Position numbers and translations under genes: made by a program. Positions 7,496 through 16,570 of a stretch of DNA of 64,000 nucleotides are shown here, one piece after another; within the stretch, counting starts at the first letter, position 1; each line of letters begins with the position of its first letter. A model generated the notes under the pieces. The model was given only the letters and a program-made list of their open reading frames with translations, was not told the origin of the DNA and made no database searches. The stretch spans positions 18,857-82,856 of IMG/VR virus record IMGVR_UViG_3300031227_000028, one strand, 5' to 3'. This DNA is from a virus.

Positions 7496-8764
7496 ATGAA
7501 AATAATAGCAACAATAATGGGACAAAATTGCGAAAAAACATTATCATTATGTTTAAAATCAGTTAAAGATTTCGATGGAATAGTTTATTTAGATGGTGGT
7601 AGTACTGATGATAGTAAATTAATAGCATTAGATTATGATTTAACAATAATTAATAATAAATTTGATAAAAGTAATCCAAATATGATAAGTATTCAAAGAA
7701 ATTATTATCTTAATTATCTTAAAAAAACATATAAAGAAGAATTAGAAGACGTTTTTATTTTAGTTCTTGATGCAGATGAATTTGTTTCAGAAGGAGCTTA
7801 TGAAATATTAAAAAATGATATAAAAAAATTAAAAAGCTATACTGAAGATGGTCAAGGTTTAATGTCAAATATCATAAGTCCAAAAATGCGACATCTTATA
7901 TATAATTTATCTTATGAAGATGCAACTAGAGAAACACATTTTGCACCTAATAGATTATTTAACTTAAAATTTGCTGATAAATATCCAAAAGGAGAACATG
8001 GGATTCTTAATAATTCTGGTACTAGTTATAAATATAGTGGAATTACTATATGGCATTTAGGTTATTTAGGAGGACCATGGGGAATTAAAAAAAGATATGA
8101 CCAACAAATACTTAGAAACACTGGTCACGCAAAACAATATTTAAAAGATTGGAATAAAGCTCATTTATTAGGACATTATCCAATTAAAAAAGTTAATGTT
8201 TTAGATTTACCAAAAATATTATTAGAAAATTTTAGTCTTGATAAAGACGAAATATATTTTGAAGGTAGAGGAATTGAAAGCAAACATTTTATTGATGCTA
8301 TAGATTGGAAAGAATTTTTTAAATGTAAAACAGCATATGAAATTGGTTGCGGAAGAGGTCCAAGAGTTTATGCATTAAATAATATTGGTGTTAAAACTTA
8401 TGGTTGTGATATTAATAAATGGGCTTGTGAGCATAAATTTCATGATAATATTGAACAAATGGATATTACTAAAATAAATTCTTGGAAAAATAAATATGAT
8501 TTAATAATTGCATATGATGTATTGGAACATATTGAAGAAAACGATTTATGGAGAGTAATTGATTATATGAAGTTTGGAACAAGAAAATATATTTTAATAT
8601 CTGTACCAGTAATTGGTGACCTAAATTTAGAAGCTGACCCTACTCATAAAATTAAACAAACAAAAGATTGGTGGATTAAAAAGTTTACAGATAGAGGATT
8701 TAAATTAATTGAAACACCACAACATTTTTTATATAGAAATCAATTAATGATATTTGAGGTTTAA
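7496..8764 (+). CDS. Bifunctional GT2-like glycosyltransferase / SAM methyltransferase
   Basis: The gene encodes 422 residues in two parts. Residues 1 to about 250 form a GT-A fold: an N-terminal strand, DGGSTDDS near 33 and the metal-binding DADEF near 98. Residues from about 270 to 422 form a class I SAM-dependent methyltransferase, with motif I EIGCGRG, GCDIN as the acidic end of the second strand, and DLIIAYDVLEHI. The product probably transfers a sugar and methylates it or the acceptor. The target could be virion protein, host surface glycan or modified DNA; the sequence does not say. The fusion is intact with no stop between the parts. Confidence 0.8.
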   Translation: MKIIATIMGQNCEKTLSLCLKSVKDFDGIVYLDGGSTDDSKLIALDYDLTIINNKFDKSNPNMISIQRNYYLNYLKKTYKEELEDVFILVLDADEFVSEGAYEILKNDIKKLKSYTEDGQGLMSNIISPKMRHLIYNLSYEDATRETHFAPNRLFNLKFADKYPKGEHGILNNSGTSYKYSGITIWHLGYLGGPWGIKKRYDQQILRNTGHAKQYLKDWNKAHLLGHYPIKKVNVLDLPKILLENFSLDKDEIYFEGRGIESKHFIDAIDWKEFFKCKTAYEIGCGRGPRVYALNNIGVKTYGCDINKWACEHKFHDNIEQMDITKINSWKNKYDLIIAYDVLEHIEENDLWRVIDYMKFGTRKYILISVPVIGDLNLEADPTHKIKQTKDWWIKKFTDRGFKLIETPQHFLYRNQLMIFEV

Positions 8765-8765
8765 A

Positions 8766-9074
8766 ATGAGCGAAGAAAAATATGTATGCGGAAAGCCAAT
8801 GAATGTTTGTAATGCTGATGGCATTAGCTCTGTAATGAATTATAGACTTAGAACAGAAAAACAAGAAAATTATAAAGATATCCTTGGAACTAGTTATTAT
8901 AAAAAGGAAGATGTTAATAATAATTGTATAAGAAACAAAAAATTATTAGAAGCGATACAAAAAATTAGAGATGATATACATAAATCTCATGGAGATAATT
9001 GTTATCGTGAAGATATGAATTATGTTGGTGCTGATGCTTTAGACGCATTAGAAGAAGAATTAGGTTTAAAATGA
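8766..9074 (+). CDS. Hypothetical protein
   Basis: The gene encodes 102 residues from the ATG at 8766, behind TTTGAGGTTTAAA; an upstream ATG at 8754 lies before that ribosome site and is disfavoured. The C-terminal half is helical and acidic. It overlaps the next gene by ATGA. Not recognised. Confidence 0.6.
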   Translation: MSEEKYVCGKPMNVCNADGISSVMNYRLRTEKQENYKDILGTSYYKKEDVNNNCIRNKKLLEAIQKIRDDIHKSHGDNCYREDMNYVGADALDALEEELGLK

Positions 9075-9382
9075 TTAAAATAAGTTTAGATTTACAAAAA
9101 GATTATGACGAAAAAGGTCAGGTTAAAGGATGGATTGATATGGCATCGATTAATTTTTATGAAAAAGATGATAATCAAGCAAAAAGTATAGATGATGATG
9201 GTAGCGAATTTATTATATTAGATACTCCTTGTCTTTCTTTTGAAAAATTTGATAGAAAAATGTCAGAAATATCAGGAGAACCAGTTAATGAATATTTTTA
9301 TAGTATTAAACTTAATATGATAGATGTACCTATGGTTGAAGAATTTTTTAAAAAATTTGGTGTTGTAATAAATGACGAATGA
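9071..9382 (+). CDS. Hypothetical protein
   Basis: The gene encodes 103 residues, mixed alpha/beta (MIKISLDLQKDYDEKGQVKG). It is coupled to the upstream gene by a four-base overlap and overlaps the start of the frameshifted gene at 9372. Not recognised. Confidence 0.6.
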   Translation: MIKISLDLQKDYDEKGQVKGWIDMASINFYEKDDNQAKSIDDDGSEFIILDTPCLSFEKFDRKMSEISGEPVNEYFYSIKLNMIDVPMVEEFFKKFGVVINDE

Positions 9383-9540
9383 AATTTTAAAAAGATTAAC
9401 ACATATAGTTTTTTTGGCGTGATGGTAAATTAACTTGTGAGCAAGAAGTTGAAAAATTATTACACGAATTAGGCCATATAATAAGTAAAGACAAAAAAGT
9501 TTTAGAGGAAATAGAAAATGATAAAAGAAAAAATAAATAA
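9372..9540 (+). pseudogene. Frameshifted small gene (or T7 sequencing error / programmed shift)
   Basis: From the ATG at 9372 the frame reads MTNEILKRLTHIVFLA and stops at 9422. The +1 frame from the T7 run at 9409-9415 continues as WRDGKLTCEQEVEKLLHELG through to a stop at 9540 with protein-like composition. Removing one T would give a single protein of about 55 residues that packs perfectly between its neighbours. True disruption, assembly error in the homopolymer and programmed shifting are all possible. Confidence 0.55.
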
Positions 9541-9844
9541 AACATTAGCACTAATTATTTTTATTAGTTTTATTGCACTTGGATTAGTATCTGGAGCAAT
9601 ATTTTTAATAATAAATGATAATAAACAAAAGGTTTTAAATAACGAAACAAAATTATATAATGTAACTGAAGTTAATAGTTATTTAGATCAAGCATTTGAA
9701 ATAGGTTATAAACAATCTGAATCAAATATACAACAAGTTATAAATAAATCTTTATATGATGGTTATATAGAATTTAATATTAATAATCAAACAATAACAT
9801 ATATTCATCCATTATTATGTGATAGAATAAATATAACAGAATAA
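9518..9844 (+). CDS. Single-pass membrane protein, hypothetical
   Basis: The gene encodes 108 residues. A basic start (MIKEKINK) is followed by a hydrophobic segment at about residues 10-33, then a hydrophilic domain with several N-x-S/T sites, suggesting a short cytoplasmic N-terminus and an external C-terminal domain. It overlaps the upstream frameshifted gene. Function unknown. Confidence 0.65.
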   Translation: MIKEKINKTLALIIFISFIALGLVSGAIFLIINDNKQKVLNNETKLYNVTEVNSYLDQAFEIGYKQSESNIQQVINKSLYDGYIEFNINNQTITYIHPLLCDRINITE

Positions 9845-9846
9845 AA

Positions 9847-11112
9847 ATGATAGATAAGATGAGAACATTTTTTGAGGAAATTGTAACATTTAATGACTTT
9901 ATAGAAGTTAGGATAATGGATAATAGAACAAAGAAAATGTTTTCAAATTATGTTTCAGATTATAATGAATTATTAAAAACGTTAGATATATATAAATCGG
10001 ATAAATTTAATATTTATTACGGTATTAATACAAGAAAAGTTAGAGGACGTAAAGATATTGATGTTGAATTAAGAAATTTGTTTTATTTTGATGTTGAACA
10101 TGGTCAAGTTAAACCGCCTTTAACTAATGAAAATTATAAGAAAAAATTAATAACTACTATTAGAGAAATTACAATTTATTTAAGAAAAGTATATGATATT
10201 AAACCATGTGCAATTGTAAAAAGTGGGAGAGGGTATCATTTATATTATAAATTTATACCTTTTAATGCAGCAGATTATAAAAAACAATTTGTTGCTTGGT
10301 TTAAACAAATACAAAATGAAATAGAAATTATTCAATCATGTAAAGATATTAAAATAACAGACTCAGTTTTTAATGTTTCAAGAATTGCAAGTTGTCCTTA
10401 TACTAAACATACTAAATATTTAGAAAAACCATTAAGAGAAATTTTAATTATTGATACTAAAAAAATAAACGATTTAATTCCTTTAATAAAAAAATTTAAA
10501 GTTCATCATATTATAAAATCAAAACAAACAAACATCAAGAAAAAAGGAAATAAATATACTAAAGATACTATTTTTAAATCACCAGAATTCTTACTCATTG
10601 CTAATTATGATAATCTACCAGAAGGCAATATAAATAATCATTTAATTTTGGCCTTAAAATTGTTAATGAAAGAAAATAATCTAACTAATTTCGAAGATAT
10701 GACGTTAGCATTAAACGATTTAGGCTATGAAAATAAGATAATGGATTGGACAGAATTAGATGAAGATTATGAATATAGTAATAGATTATTAATAAATTGG
10801 TGTTGTAAAAATTATGATTGGTGTGTTGATAATAAATATAAATTACCATATAAATATATGAATAGGAAAAAATGTGATATTAAAAAAGAAAGCAAAAATG
10901 TTAAATTTCCTGATAAAGAATTAAAAACTTTTAAACAAGTTGAGCAATATGTTAAAGCGTTTAATAAAATACATATGGAAGAACGTGATGAAGATGTTGT
11001 GATTTATTATGATTGTCTTAAAAATAAAATTAAAAATAATATAATTAAGCCCAAATTATGGGATTTTATTATAATAAATAAATTATTAGAACAAATATTA
11101 TTATTAAAATAG
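9847..11112 (+). CDS. Archaeo-eukaryotic-type primase (AEP / PrimPol-like)
   Basis: The gene encodes 421 residues. The AEP motifs are visible in order: FYFDVEHG (D82, E84) as the catalytic acid pair, SGRGYHLYYKF with H131 as the nucleotide-binding histidine motif, and KITDSVFNVSRIASCPYTKH near 185-205 supplying the third acid. The C-terminal 200 residues are helical and lysine-rich, probably the DNA-binding or helicase-contact region. It would make primers for the viral replisome (MCM-like helicase, polymerase B, PCNA). It starts two bases after the upstream stop and is the last gene of this operon. Confidence 0.75.
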   Translation: MIDKMRTFFEEIVTFNDFIEVRIMDNRTKKMFSNYVSDYNELLKTLDIYKSDKFNIYYGINTRKVRGRKDIDVELRNLFYFDVEHGQVKPPLTNENYKKKLITTIREITIYLRKVYDIKPCAIVKSGRGYHLYYKFIPFNAADYKKQFVAWFKQIQNEIEIIQSCKDIKITDSVFNVSRIASCPYTKHTKYLEKPLREILIIDTKKINDLIPLIKKFKVHHIIKSKQTNIKKKGNKYTKDTIFKSPEFLLIANYDNLPEGNINNHLILALKLLMKENNLTNFEDMTLALNDLGYENKIMDWTELDEDYEYSNRLLINWCCKNYDWCVDNKYKLPYKYMNRKKCDIKKESKNVKFPDKELKTFKQVEQYVKAFNKIHMEERDEDVVIYYDCLKNKIKNNIIKPKLWDFIIINKLLEQILLLK

Positions 11113-11121
11113 ACAAAAAAC

Positions 11122-11138
11122 AAAACATATATATATAA
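11122..11138 (+). promoter_or_regulatory. Archaeal-type promoter
   Basis: The sequence aaaacatatatatataa, a BRE-like purine run plus TATA box, lies about 35 bases upstream of the small gene starting at 11170. Confidence 0.5.
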
Positions 11139-11169
11139 CTTAATATTATTAATAATATTAGAGGTTAAA

Positions 11170-11361
11170 ATGACTTTAGAATATGGAACAAAAGATGATA
11201 ATGAATATATACAAACTATTATTCATATAAGAGTAGCTAATAAGAAATTCTTAAAAGCAATGGCAGGTATAAATGGTATTTCAATGAAAGAACAATTAGA
11301 TAATACATTAACAGAACAGAGAAAAATATTTGATAAACAAGTAAAACAATTCAAAAATTAA
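11170..11361 (+). CDS. Ribbon-helix-helix-like protein
   Basis: The gene encodes 63 residues. IIHIRVANKKFLKAMAGING followed by SMKEQLDNTLTEQ matches strand-helix-turn-helix spacing of ribbon-helix-helix regulators. It has its own promoter and a GAGG ribosome site. It could regulate the downstream replication genes; the exact family is uncertain. Confidence 0.55.
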   Translation: MTLEYGTKDDNEYIQTIIHIRVANKKFLKAMAGINGISMKEQLDNTLTEQRKIFDKQVKQFKN

Positions 11362-11400
11362 TAATCCTAATGATAGTATTCTATCAAGGATAGTGGATTA
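11362..11400 (+). promoter_or_regulatory. Nested RNA hairpin upstream of the gene at 11442
   Basis: An outer stem TAATCC/GGATTA encloses an inner stem TGATAG/CTATCA with loop tatt. It begins directly after the preceding stop codon and ends 41 bases before the next ATG, so it could attenuate or regulate translation of that gene. Confidence 0.45.
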
Positions 11401-11441
11401 CCACAATCAAACAGCTGTAAAAGCAAACGAGGAAAATAAAA

Positions 11442-12074
11442 ATGGAAGAAGAAAAAAATTTATTTGATGAAATGACTAATATACCTGAACAAAAACCAAA
11501 TACAAACAACGATGTATCTGTAGCAGATGCTGTTCAAGAATTAGAAAAAGAAGAGGTAGTGGTTGATTCTGTTTTTGATTATAATAAATTACCAAGCACT
11601 ACAGGTTCTTCATATAATAGAGTTAATTTAGATAATGAAGAAGTTGTAATTAGTAAAGCAGAAATTAAATTACCACATCCTAATTCTGATTGGGTTGAAG
11701 GAAGAACTAATAAAAACATACACTATAAAGGATATCAATTTATTGTAAGTTATGATACTGAAAACGATGACCACGAAAATTATAGCGGTATGAGAGGATT
11801 CCAAAAAACAAACGGTAGTTTAGGTGAACCAACAATTTATACAAAAAAATTAAGCACACAAGCTAGTAAATTATTTGGTAAATTTAAAGAATATATTATA
11901 AGAACTGTTAAAGTTGAAGAAAAAGAAATGACTTCTGATATTTTTGAAGCTTCTTATGGTTTAAAACAATTTATGGCTTTCTTAAATAGTAAACCAAAAG
12001 CTTTACTTAGAGTAATAGAAGTAGATTATGATGGTAAAATTACTGAGAAAAACATGATAAGTAAATTTCTTTAA
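11442..12074 (+). CDS. Hypothetical replication-region protein
   Basis: The gene encodes 210 residues with an acidic, low-complexity N-terminal 50 and a more structured C-terminal 130. Not recognised. Its place between primase and nuclease-helicase, and its acidic disordered tail, would suit a DNA-binding accessory protein such as an SSB analogue, but no OB-fold signature could be confirmed. A terminator-like hairpin follows. Confidence 0.55.
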   Translation: MEEEKNLFDEMTNIPEQKPNTNNDVSVADAVQELEKEEVVVDSVFDYNKLPSTTGSSYNRVNLDNEEVVISKAEIKLPHPNSDWVEGRTNKNIHYKGYQFIVSYDTENDDHENYSGMRGFQKTNGSLGEPTIYTKKLSTQASKLFGKFKEYIIRTVKVEEKEMTSDIFEASYGLKQFMAFLNSKPKALLRVIEVDYDGKITEKNMISKFL

Positions 12075-12105
12075 ACCTTTATAGGTTTATTTTTTTTATT
12101 TTTAT
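12073..12105 (+). terminator. Intrinsic terminator-like hairpin plus T tract
   Basis: AAACC tttata GGTTT at 12073-12088 is followed by a run of about 15 nearly all T. It lies at the stop codon of the preceding gene. Confidence 0.65.
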
Positions 12106-12138
12106 TAGAAACAACTATACAAAATAGAAGGTAAATAT

Positions 12139-14271
12139 ATGAAATTTAACTTAAGCCCTAGCAGTATGAACGTGTATTTTGAATCACAGTTAATGTACTA
12201 TTTTCAAAAAGTAATTAAAGCACAACTAAGCGATTGGGTGCCACAATGTTATGGTGCATTAGGAAATTGCTTACATTCAACTTTAGAAGAAGTTGATAAA
12301 CTAAATAAAGACCAATTAGAAAGTCTATTCTGGGAGAAATACTATGGTTCAGCAGCTGCTAAATCAGTTGGAATTAGAGGAACATATCCTGACCCATATA
12401 AATATTCTGAAGCAGTAAGATATGGTAAAGAAATATTTGAATTAAAATATGATATAATATCTTGTGAAGAAATAATTACTATTCCTATTTATGTTAATAA
12501 TGAGCATACTATTTATTTAAAAGGTATTATTGATGTTCAAGCAAAATTAAAAAAAGATGGAAGTTATGTAATCGTTGACCATAAATCAAGTACTAGTATA
12601 GATAAAGGAGATAATTTCAAACGTCAAGGGTTATTTTATTCAATGTTAATTTATAGAGTAAAAGGAATTCTACCAACGCAAGTTATTTTTGAATATGAAA
12701 AAATTAAAAAAACTAAATCATTTTCGTTTACAATTAAAGAATTAGATGATTTTTATGATTTATGTATTTCTACTATTAATGATATAATAGGTAAAGGAAC
12801 AGATATAAGACAGTTTGAAATTGGTGAAATTAATAGTATTTTTAATGGTCATAAAACTTTATGTGAACAAGTAAAAGAAAGTAGAAAAAATAAATTAAAT
12901 TTTGGTATAGCTATATATGGTAATACATCAATACTTGTAGGAGATATAACTGATATTTTAAAAAATAAATTAGATAAATTAATGTCATATGAAAAAGAGA
13001 ATGCAGAATTTATAAAACAAAATAGTGATTGGGATGGGATAGTTCATTTATATAATAAATATAAAAATACATTTCCTACAGGATATATTCCTTTAGTTAA
13101 AAAAATATTAAAACATTATTCTGAATATATGAAAAAAGATTATAGATTAGAAATGAAAGATATGAGAAAACAAACTAAAAAAATTACATATTGTGAAAAA
13201 CTAGAAGGTATTAAATTTAGAAGTTATCAAGAAGAATCTAGTATTGCATTCTTTAAAGCCCAATATGGAATTATTAAATTAAAAACAGGGTTAGGAAAAA
13301 CAATAGCTGCTGGTGAAATAATTAGAAAAGCTGGTTTAGTTACTTTATGGGTTATTGATAGAAAATTATTAGTTGAACAAACAGCTAAAACTTATCAAGA
13401 ATTATTTAATGAAGAAATAGGAACTATTACTGAAGGTAAAATTGATATTAAAAATATTACAATTTGTACTTATCAAACGTTAAATAGAAGATTTAAAGAA
13501 TTAGCTGAATATTTAAAAACAGTTGGATTTTTAGTTGTAGATGAATGTCATAAAGCTAGTGCAATGAGTATAAAAAATATTGCTGAACGATGTACAAATA
13601 CTAAATATAGATTAGGACTTTCAGCTACTCCTGATTTGAAAAATGAATGGCCTGAAGTAAAAGGTATATTAGGAGATATATGTTATCAATTAGATAAAGA
13701 TGACCCACGTAATAAAGAATTTTTAGCTGAAGCTGATATAAATTTTATATCATTAGATGATAGAAAGTTTGCTGATAGTGGTGATTATCGAGAATCATAT
13801 AATAGTTATATTGTTCATAATGATATAAGAAATAATTGTATAAAAAAATTAGTTGATAAACATAAAAACGAAAATATATTAATTGTTACAAAATTAATTG
13901 AACATGCAAAAATATTAAGTAAATTACTTAATTGTGCAATTATAATTGGTGAAACATCTACAGAAGAAAGAAATAGAATTACTGAAGAATATGCAAAAGA
14001 AAAACCTTTTATTTGTGTAGGTAGTGTTCAAATAATTTCTGAAGGTTGGGATGTACCAACATTATCTGTTTTAATTCAAGCCAGTGCAATGTCAAGTAAT
14101 ATTAAAACAATACAAGGATTAGGTCGTCCTTTAAGAAAGAATAACAATAAAGATAAAGCAATATATTATGATTTTTTAGATAAATATAATAAATACACAA
14201 ATGATGCATCAAAAAATAGAATAAAAGCTCTTAAATATGAAGGAAATATATTAAAAGTAATAAATGGATAA
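12139..14271 (+). CDS. Fusion of PD-(D/E)XK (RecB/Cas4-like) nuclease and SF2 helicase
   Basis: The gene encodes 710 residues. Residues 1 to about 210 carry a RecB-type nuclease: H46, D132 (GIIDVQ), D147-x-K149 (VIVDHKSS) and Q163/Y167 (QGLFYSMLIY). The four cysteines of a Cas4 iron-sulphur site are not evident. Residues from about 355 to 700 form an SF2 helicase: TGLGKT at 383-388, DECH at 468-471, SATP near 495 and QGLGRPLRK in motif VI, most like UvsW/XPB-type helicases. It probably processes recombination or replication intermediates. It lies just before PCNA and the clamp loader. Confidence 0.8.
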   Translation: MKFNLSPSSMNVYFESQLMYYFQKVIKAQLSDWVPQCYGALGNCLHSTLEEVDKLNKDQLESLFWEKYYGSAAAKSVGIRGTYPDPYKYSEAVRYGKEIFELKYDIISCEEIITIPIYVNNEHTIYLKGIIDVQAKLKKDGSYVIVDHKSSTSIDKGDNFKRQGLFYSMLIYRVKGILPTQVIFEYEKIKKTKSFSFTIKELDDFYDLCISTINDIIGKGTDIRQFEIGEINSIFNGHKTLCEQVKESRKNKLNFGIAIYGNTSILVGDITDILKNKLDKLMSYEKENAEFIKQNSDWDGIVHLYNKYKNTFPTGYIPLVKKILKHYSEYMKKDYRLEMKDMRKQTKKITYCEKLEGIKFRSYQEESSIAFFKAQYGIIKLKTGLGKTIAAGEIIRKAGLVTLWVIDRKLLVEQTAKTYQELFNEEIGTITEGKIDIKNITICTYQTLNRRFKELAEYLKTVGFLVVDECHKASAMSIKNIAERCTNTKYRLGLSATPDLKNEWPEVKGILGDICYQLDKDDPRNKEFLAEADINFISLDDRKFADSGDYRESYNSYIVHNDIRNNCIKKLVDKHKNENILIVTKLIEHAKILSKLLNCAIIIGETSTEERNRITEEYAKEKPFICVGSVQIISEGWDVPTLSVLIQASAMSSNIKTIQGLGRPLRKNNNKDKAIYYDFLDKYNKYTNDASKNRIKALKYEGNILKVING

Positions 14272-14275
14272 ACAA

Positions 14276-14290
14276 AACATTTATATATTA
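14276..14290 (+). promoter_or_regulatory. Archaeal-type promoter of the PCNA gene
   Basis: The sequence aaacatttatatatt is the recurrent BRE/TATA box of this window, about 57 bases upstream of the PCNA ATG. Confidence 0.65.
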
Positions 14291-14346
14291 GTTATGATTA
14301 TTTATTATTTATTATGATTAAAAAAATTTATATGAGGTAAATAAAA

Positions 14347-15051
14347 ATGAAAATAAAAAAACAAATTATTAGAGATTTTTTAAAAGAAAGTGCATTATCT
14401 GGTGATAGTTCACTTACTGAAGTAAAATTAGATTTCAATGAACAAGCAATGTGCTTAACTGCAATAACTGGTGGTAATGCTGTAATGGTAAAAGCTCAAT
14501 TAATTTCTGGTGCATTTGAAGAATATGAAGCAATTGGAAAAATTGGAATAATTAATTATTCTGAATTGACAAAAATTATTGATGCATTAAATGATAATAT
14601 TGAAATTAATAAAGAAGGAAATTTATTAGTATTTAAAGGTGGGCGAAAAATTGAAGTACCATTAGCTGATGAATCATTAATTAAAGATATTTCAAAAATT
14701 CCTAGTTTAGAATATGATTATACATTTGCTTTGAATAAATCAGTATTTGACGCTATTAATAAAAATATTGTATTCTCAATGAATAAAAATGATAGTAAAA
14801 CTATTCAATTTACTGGTGAAAATAAAATATTAAATATTAAATATGGTACTAAATATAAATTTGAAGATAGTATTGCAGTTAATGAAATTAATGCTAATAA
14901 AATTGATGTTAAATTTGGAGAGCCTTTATTAAATGCTATTACAAATTTAAGTGGTGATTTAACAGTTCAAATGAAAAGCGAATTTCCAATAACTATTATG
15001 AAAAAAACTGAAATGTATGCAATTAAGATTATTGTAGCACCAAAAGTTTAA
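14347..15051 (+). CDS. DNA sliding clamp (PCNA-like)
   Basis: The gene encodes 234 residues, close to the usual PCNA length of about 245. Two similar beta-rich halves are visible, with MCLTAITGGNAVMVKAQL early on, an interdomain region near 110-125, and the ending KKTEMYAIKIIVAPKV, like the C-terminal strand of archaeal PCNA. It would form a ring tethering polymerase and other clients to DNA. It is followed by the clamp-loader ATPase. Proteins with clamp-binding-like tails are encoded nearby, at 16526, 18431, 19602 and 22192. Confidence 0.75.
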   Translation: MKIKKQIIRDFLKESALSGDSSLTEVKLDFNEQAMCLTAITGGNAVMVKAQLISGAFEEYEAIGKIGIINYSELTKIIDALNDNIEINKEGNLLVFKGGRKIEVPLADESLIKDISKIPSLEYDYTFALNKSVFDAINKNIVFSMNKNDSKTIQFTGENKILNIKYGTKYKFEDSIAVNEINANKIDVKFGEPLLNAITNLSGDLTVQMKSEFPITIMKKTEMYAIKIIVAPKV

Positions 15052-15099
15052 ATTTTTATTTTATTTTATTTTATTAAATTATTAAGAGGGAGAAACAAA

Positions 15100-16026
15100 A
15101 TGAATATTGACGATTTAAAAAACATTGCATGGATGATTAAATATAGACCAAAAACATTAGATAATGTTGTTGGAAAAGAAGCTAAACTATTGAAAAAATA
15201 TGTTGATAGTAATAATTTACAACATTTTTTACTATCTTCTAGAACACCAGGTACAGGAAAAACAACTTGTGCAAAAGCTATTATTAATGATACTGGAGCA
15301 GATTACATTGAAATAAATAGTAGTGATGAAAGAGGAATAGATGTTATTAGAGATAAAATTAAATTATTTGTTAGTACGATGAGTTCTAAACCTGGTTTAA
15401 AAAAAATTGTATTTTTAGATGAAATGGATTCTATGACTAAAACAGCTCAAGATGCACTTCGTAATATGATGGAGAAATTTATGACTAATGCTATCTTTAT
15501 TCTAACTTGTAATTATATTGAAAAGGTTATTGAACCAATCAAAAATCGTTGTGAAGTTATAGTTTTTGATAGTCCTGATAAAGCAGAGATTAGAAAATAT
15601 TTATTGAATATCATAGATGCTGAAAGCGTTAAATATACTAGTGATGGATTAAATAAATTAATTGATATGAATTATCCAAGTATAAGAGAATCTGTTAATA
15701 CTTTACAAAAGTTTAAAACTATGGATATTGAATTGAATCCTATTAATTTAAAAAAAAATAATGAGAAATTTGATATTTTATGGACAGATATTAAAAGTGG
15801 TAAGGTTTTAAATGTTAGAAAAGAAATCTGTGAAAATAATTATAACCCTGAATTATTATTAAAACATTTTTGGGCAAAAACATATACAGATGAAAAATTA
15901 ACTATAAAACAAAAAATTAAATTAGTATCTGTATTAGCAGATGTTGATTATAAAATGAGTATTGGTGCATCAAAAAATATTCAAATAGATAATATGTTAT
16001 TTAAAATAGTAGGTGCTTTAATATAA
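15100..16026 (+). CDS. Clamp-loader ATPase (RFC small subunit-like)
   Basis: The gene encodes 308 residues. It has the RFC box near the start (WMIKYRPKTLDNVVGKE), Walker A TPGTGKTT at 49-56, Walker B FLDEMD (D107, E108), sensor 1 TCNY, and NRCEV in place of the SRC arginine-finger motif. It would open and load the viral PCNA at primed ends. A strong GAGGGAG ribosome site precedes the ATG. Confidence 0.9.
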   Translation: MNIDDLKNIAWMIKYRPKTLDNVVGKEAKLLKKYVDSNNLQHFLLSSRTPGTGKTTCAKAIINDTGADYIEINSSDERGIDVIRDKIKLFVSTMSSKPGLKKIVFLDEMDSMTKTAQDALRNMMEKFMTNAIFILTCNYIEKVIEPIKNRCEVIVFDSPDKAEIRKYLLNIIDAESVKYTSDGLNKLIDMNYPSIRESVNTLQKFKTMDIELNPINLKKNNEKFDILWTDIKSGKVLNVRKEICENNYNPELLLKHFWAKTYTDEKLTIKQKIKLVSVLADVDYKMSIGASKNIQIDNMLFKIVGALI

Positions 16027-16031
16027 TTAAA

Positions 16032-16526
16032 ATGGATTTATTCAAAACTTTAAATAAAATATATACTGCAAGAGATACTGATTGGGTTAAAGATATTGAT
16101 AGTAATGTGTCAAATGTACCTATTAATATTATTTTATCATATAATATTAAACTTAGTAATGTAGTAGCTTTTTTAGATAAATATACATTTAGATTAGATG
16201 TTAAGAATTTTTGTATATTAGCTTGGGCAATTATACACCCTAAATATAATTCAATGCCTTTTAGTAAAAAAATAAAAGCTAATGAAAAAGAAAATAATAA
16301 ATATCAATTTTTATTAGATAAAATACAAACTAGAATGGAAATATCAAACAATGATTGGGTTGATTCTAAGAATTATTATATTGAAGACATTGAAAGAAGA
16401 ATAACAGATTATTTAACTTTATTTGGTTGTACTAAAAAAGAATGGAAATCAATTGGAATTGATTTTGAAGAATCAAAAAAAATTAATATTGTAGATATAA
16501 AAAAAGGATTAGATAAATGGTTTTAA
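16032..16526 (+). CDS. Putative clamp-loader accessory subunit (T4 gp62-like), clamp-binding C-terminus
   Basis: The gene encodes 164 residues and starts five bases after the RFC-like gene. Its size, helical make-up and position right after the loader ATPase resemble the T4 gp44/gp62 pair. It ends in KKGLDKWF, a clamp-binding-like tail matching the last six residues (GLDKWF) of DNA polymerase B in this window. The clamp contact is inferred from that shared ending; homology to gp62 is a guess from context and size. Confidence 0.5.
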   Translation: MDLFKTLNKIYTARDTDWVKDIDSNVSNVPINIILSYNIKLSNVVAFLDKYTFRLDVKNFCILAWAIIHPKYNSMPFSKKIKANEKENNKYQFLLDKIQTRMEISNNDWVDSKNYYIEDIERRITDYLTLFGCTKKEWKSIGIDFEESKKINIVDIKKGLDKWF

Positions 16527-16531
16527 TTAAC

Positions 16532-16548
16532 AAAACATTTATATATTA
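16532..16548 (+). promoter_or_regulatory. Archaeal-type promoter of the transporter/TGT operon
   Basis: The sequence aaaacatttatatatta sits just after the stop of the loader gene and about 80 bases before the transporter ATG, leaving a leader that holds a hairpin. Confidence 0.65.
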
Positions 16549-16570
16549 TATATGTAATAAATAATTATAT

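Noticed and set aside
12045-12074. Clamp-binding tail on the 210-residue protein (ends NMISKFL)
   Set aside because: Hydrophobic ending only; no Q and poor spacing compared with the GLDKWF and QKGLF(D/E)F tails.
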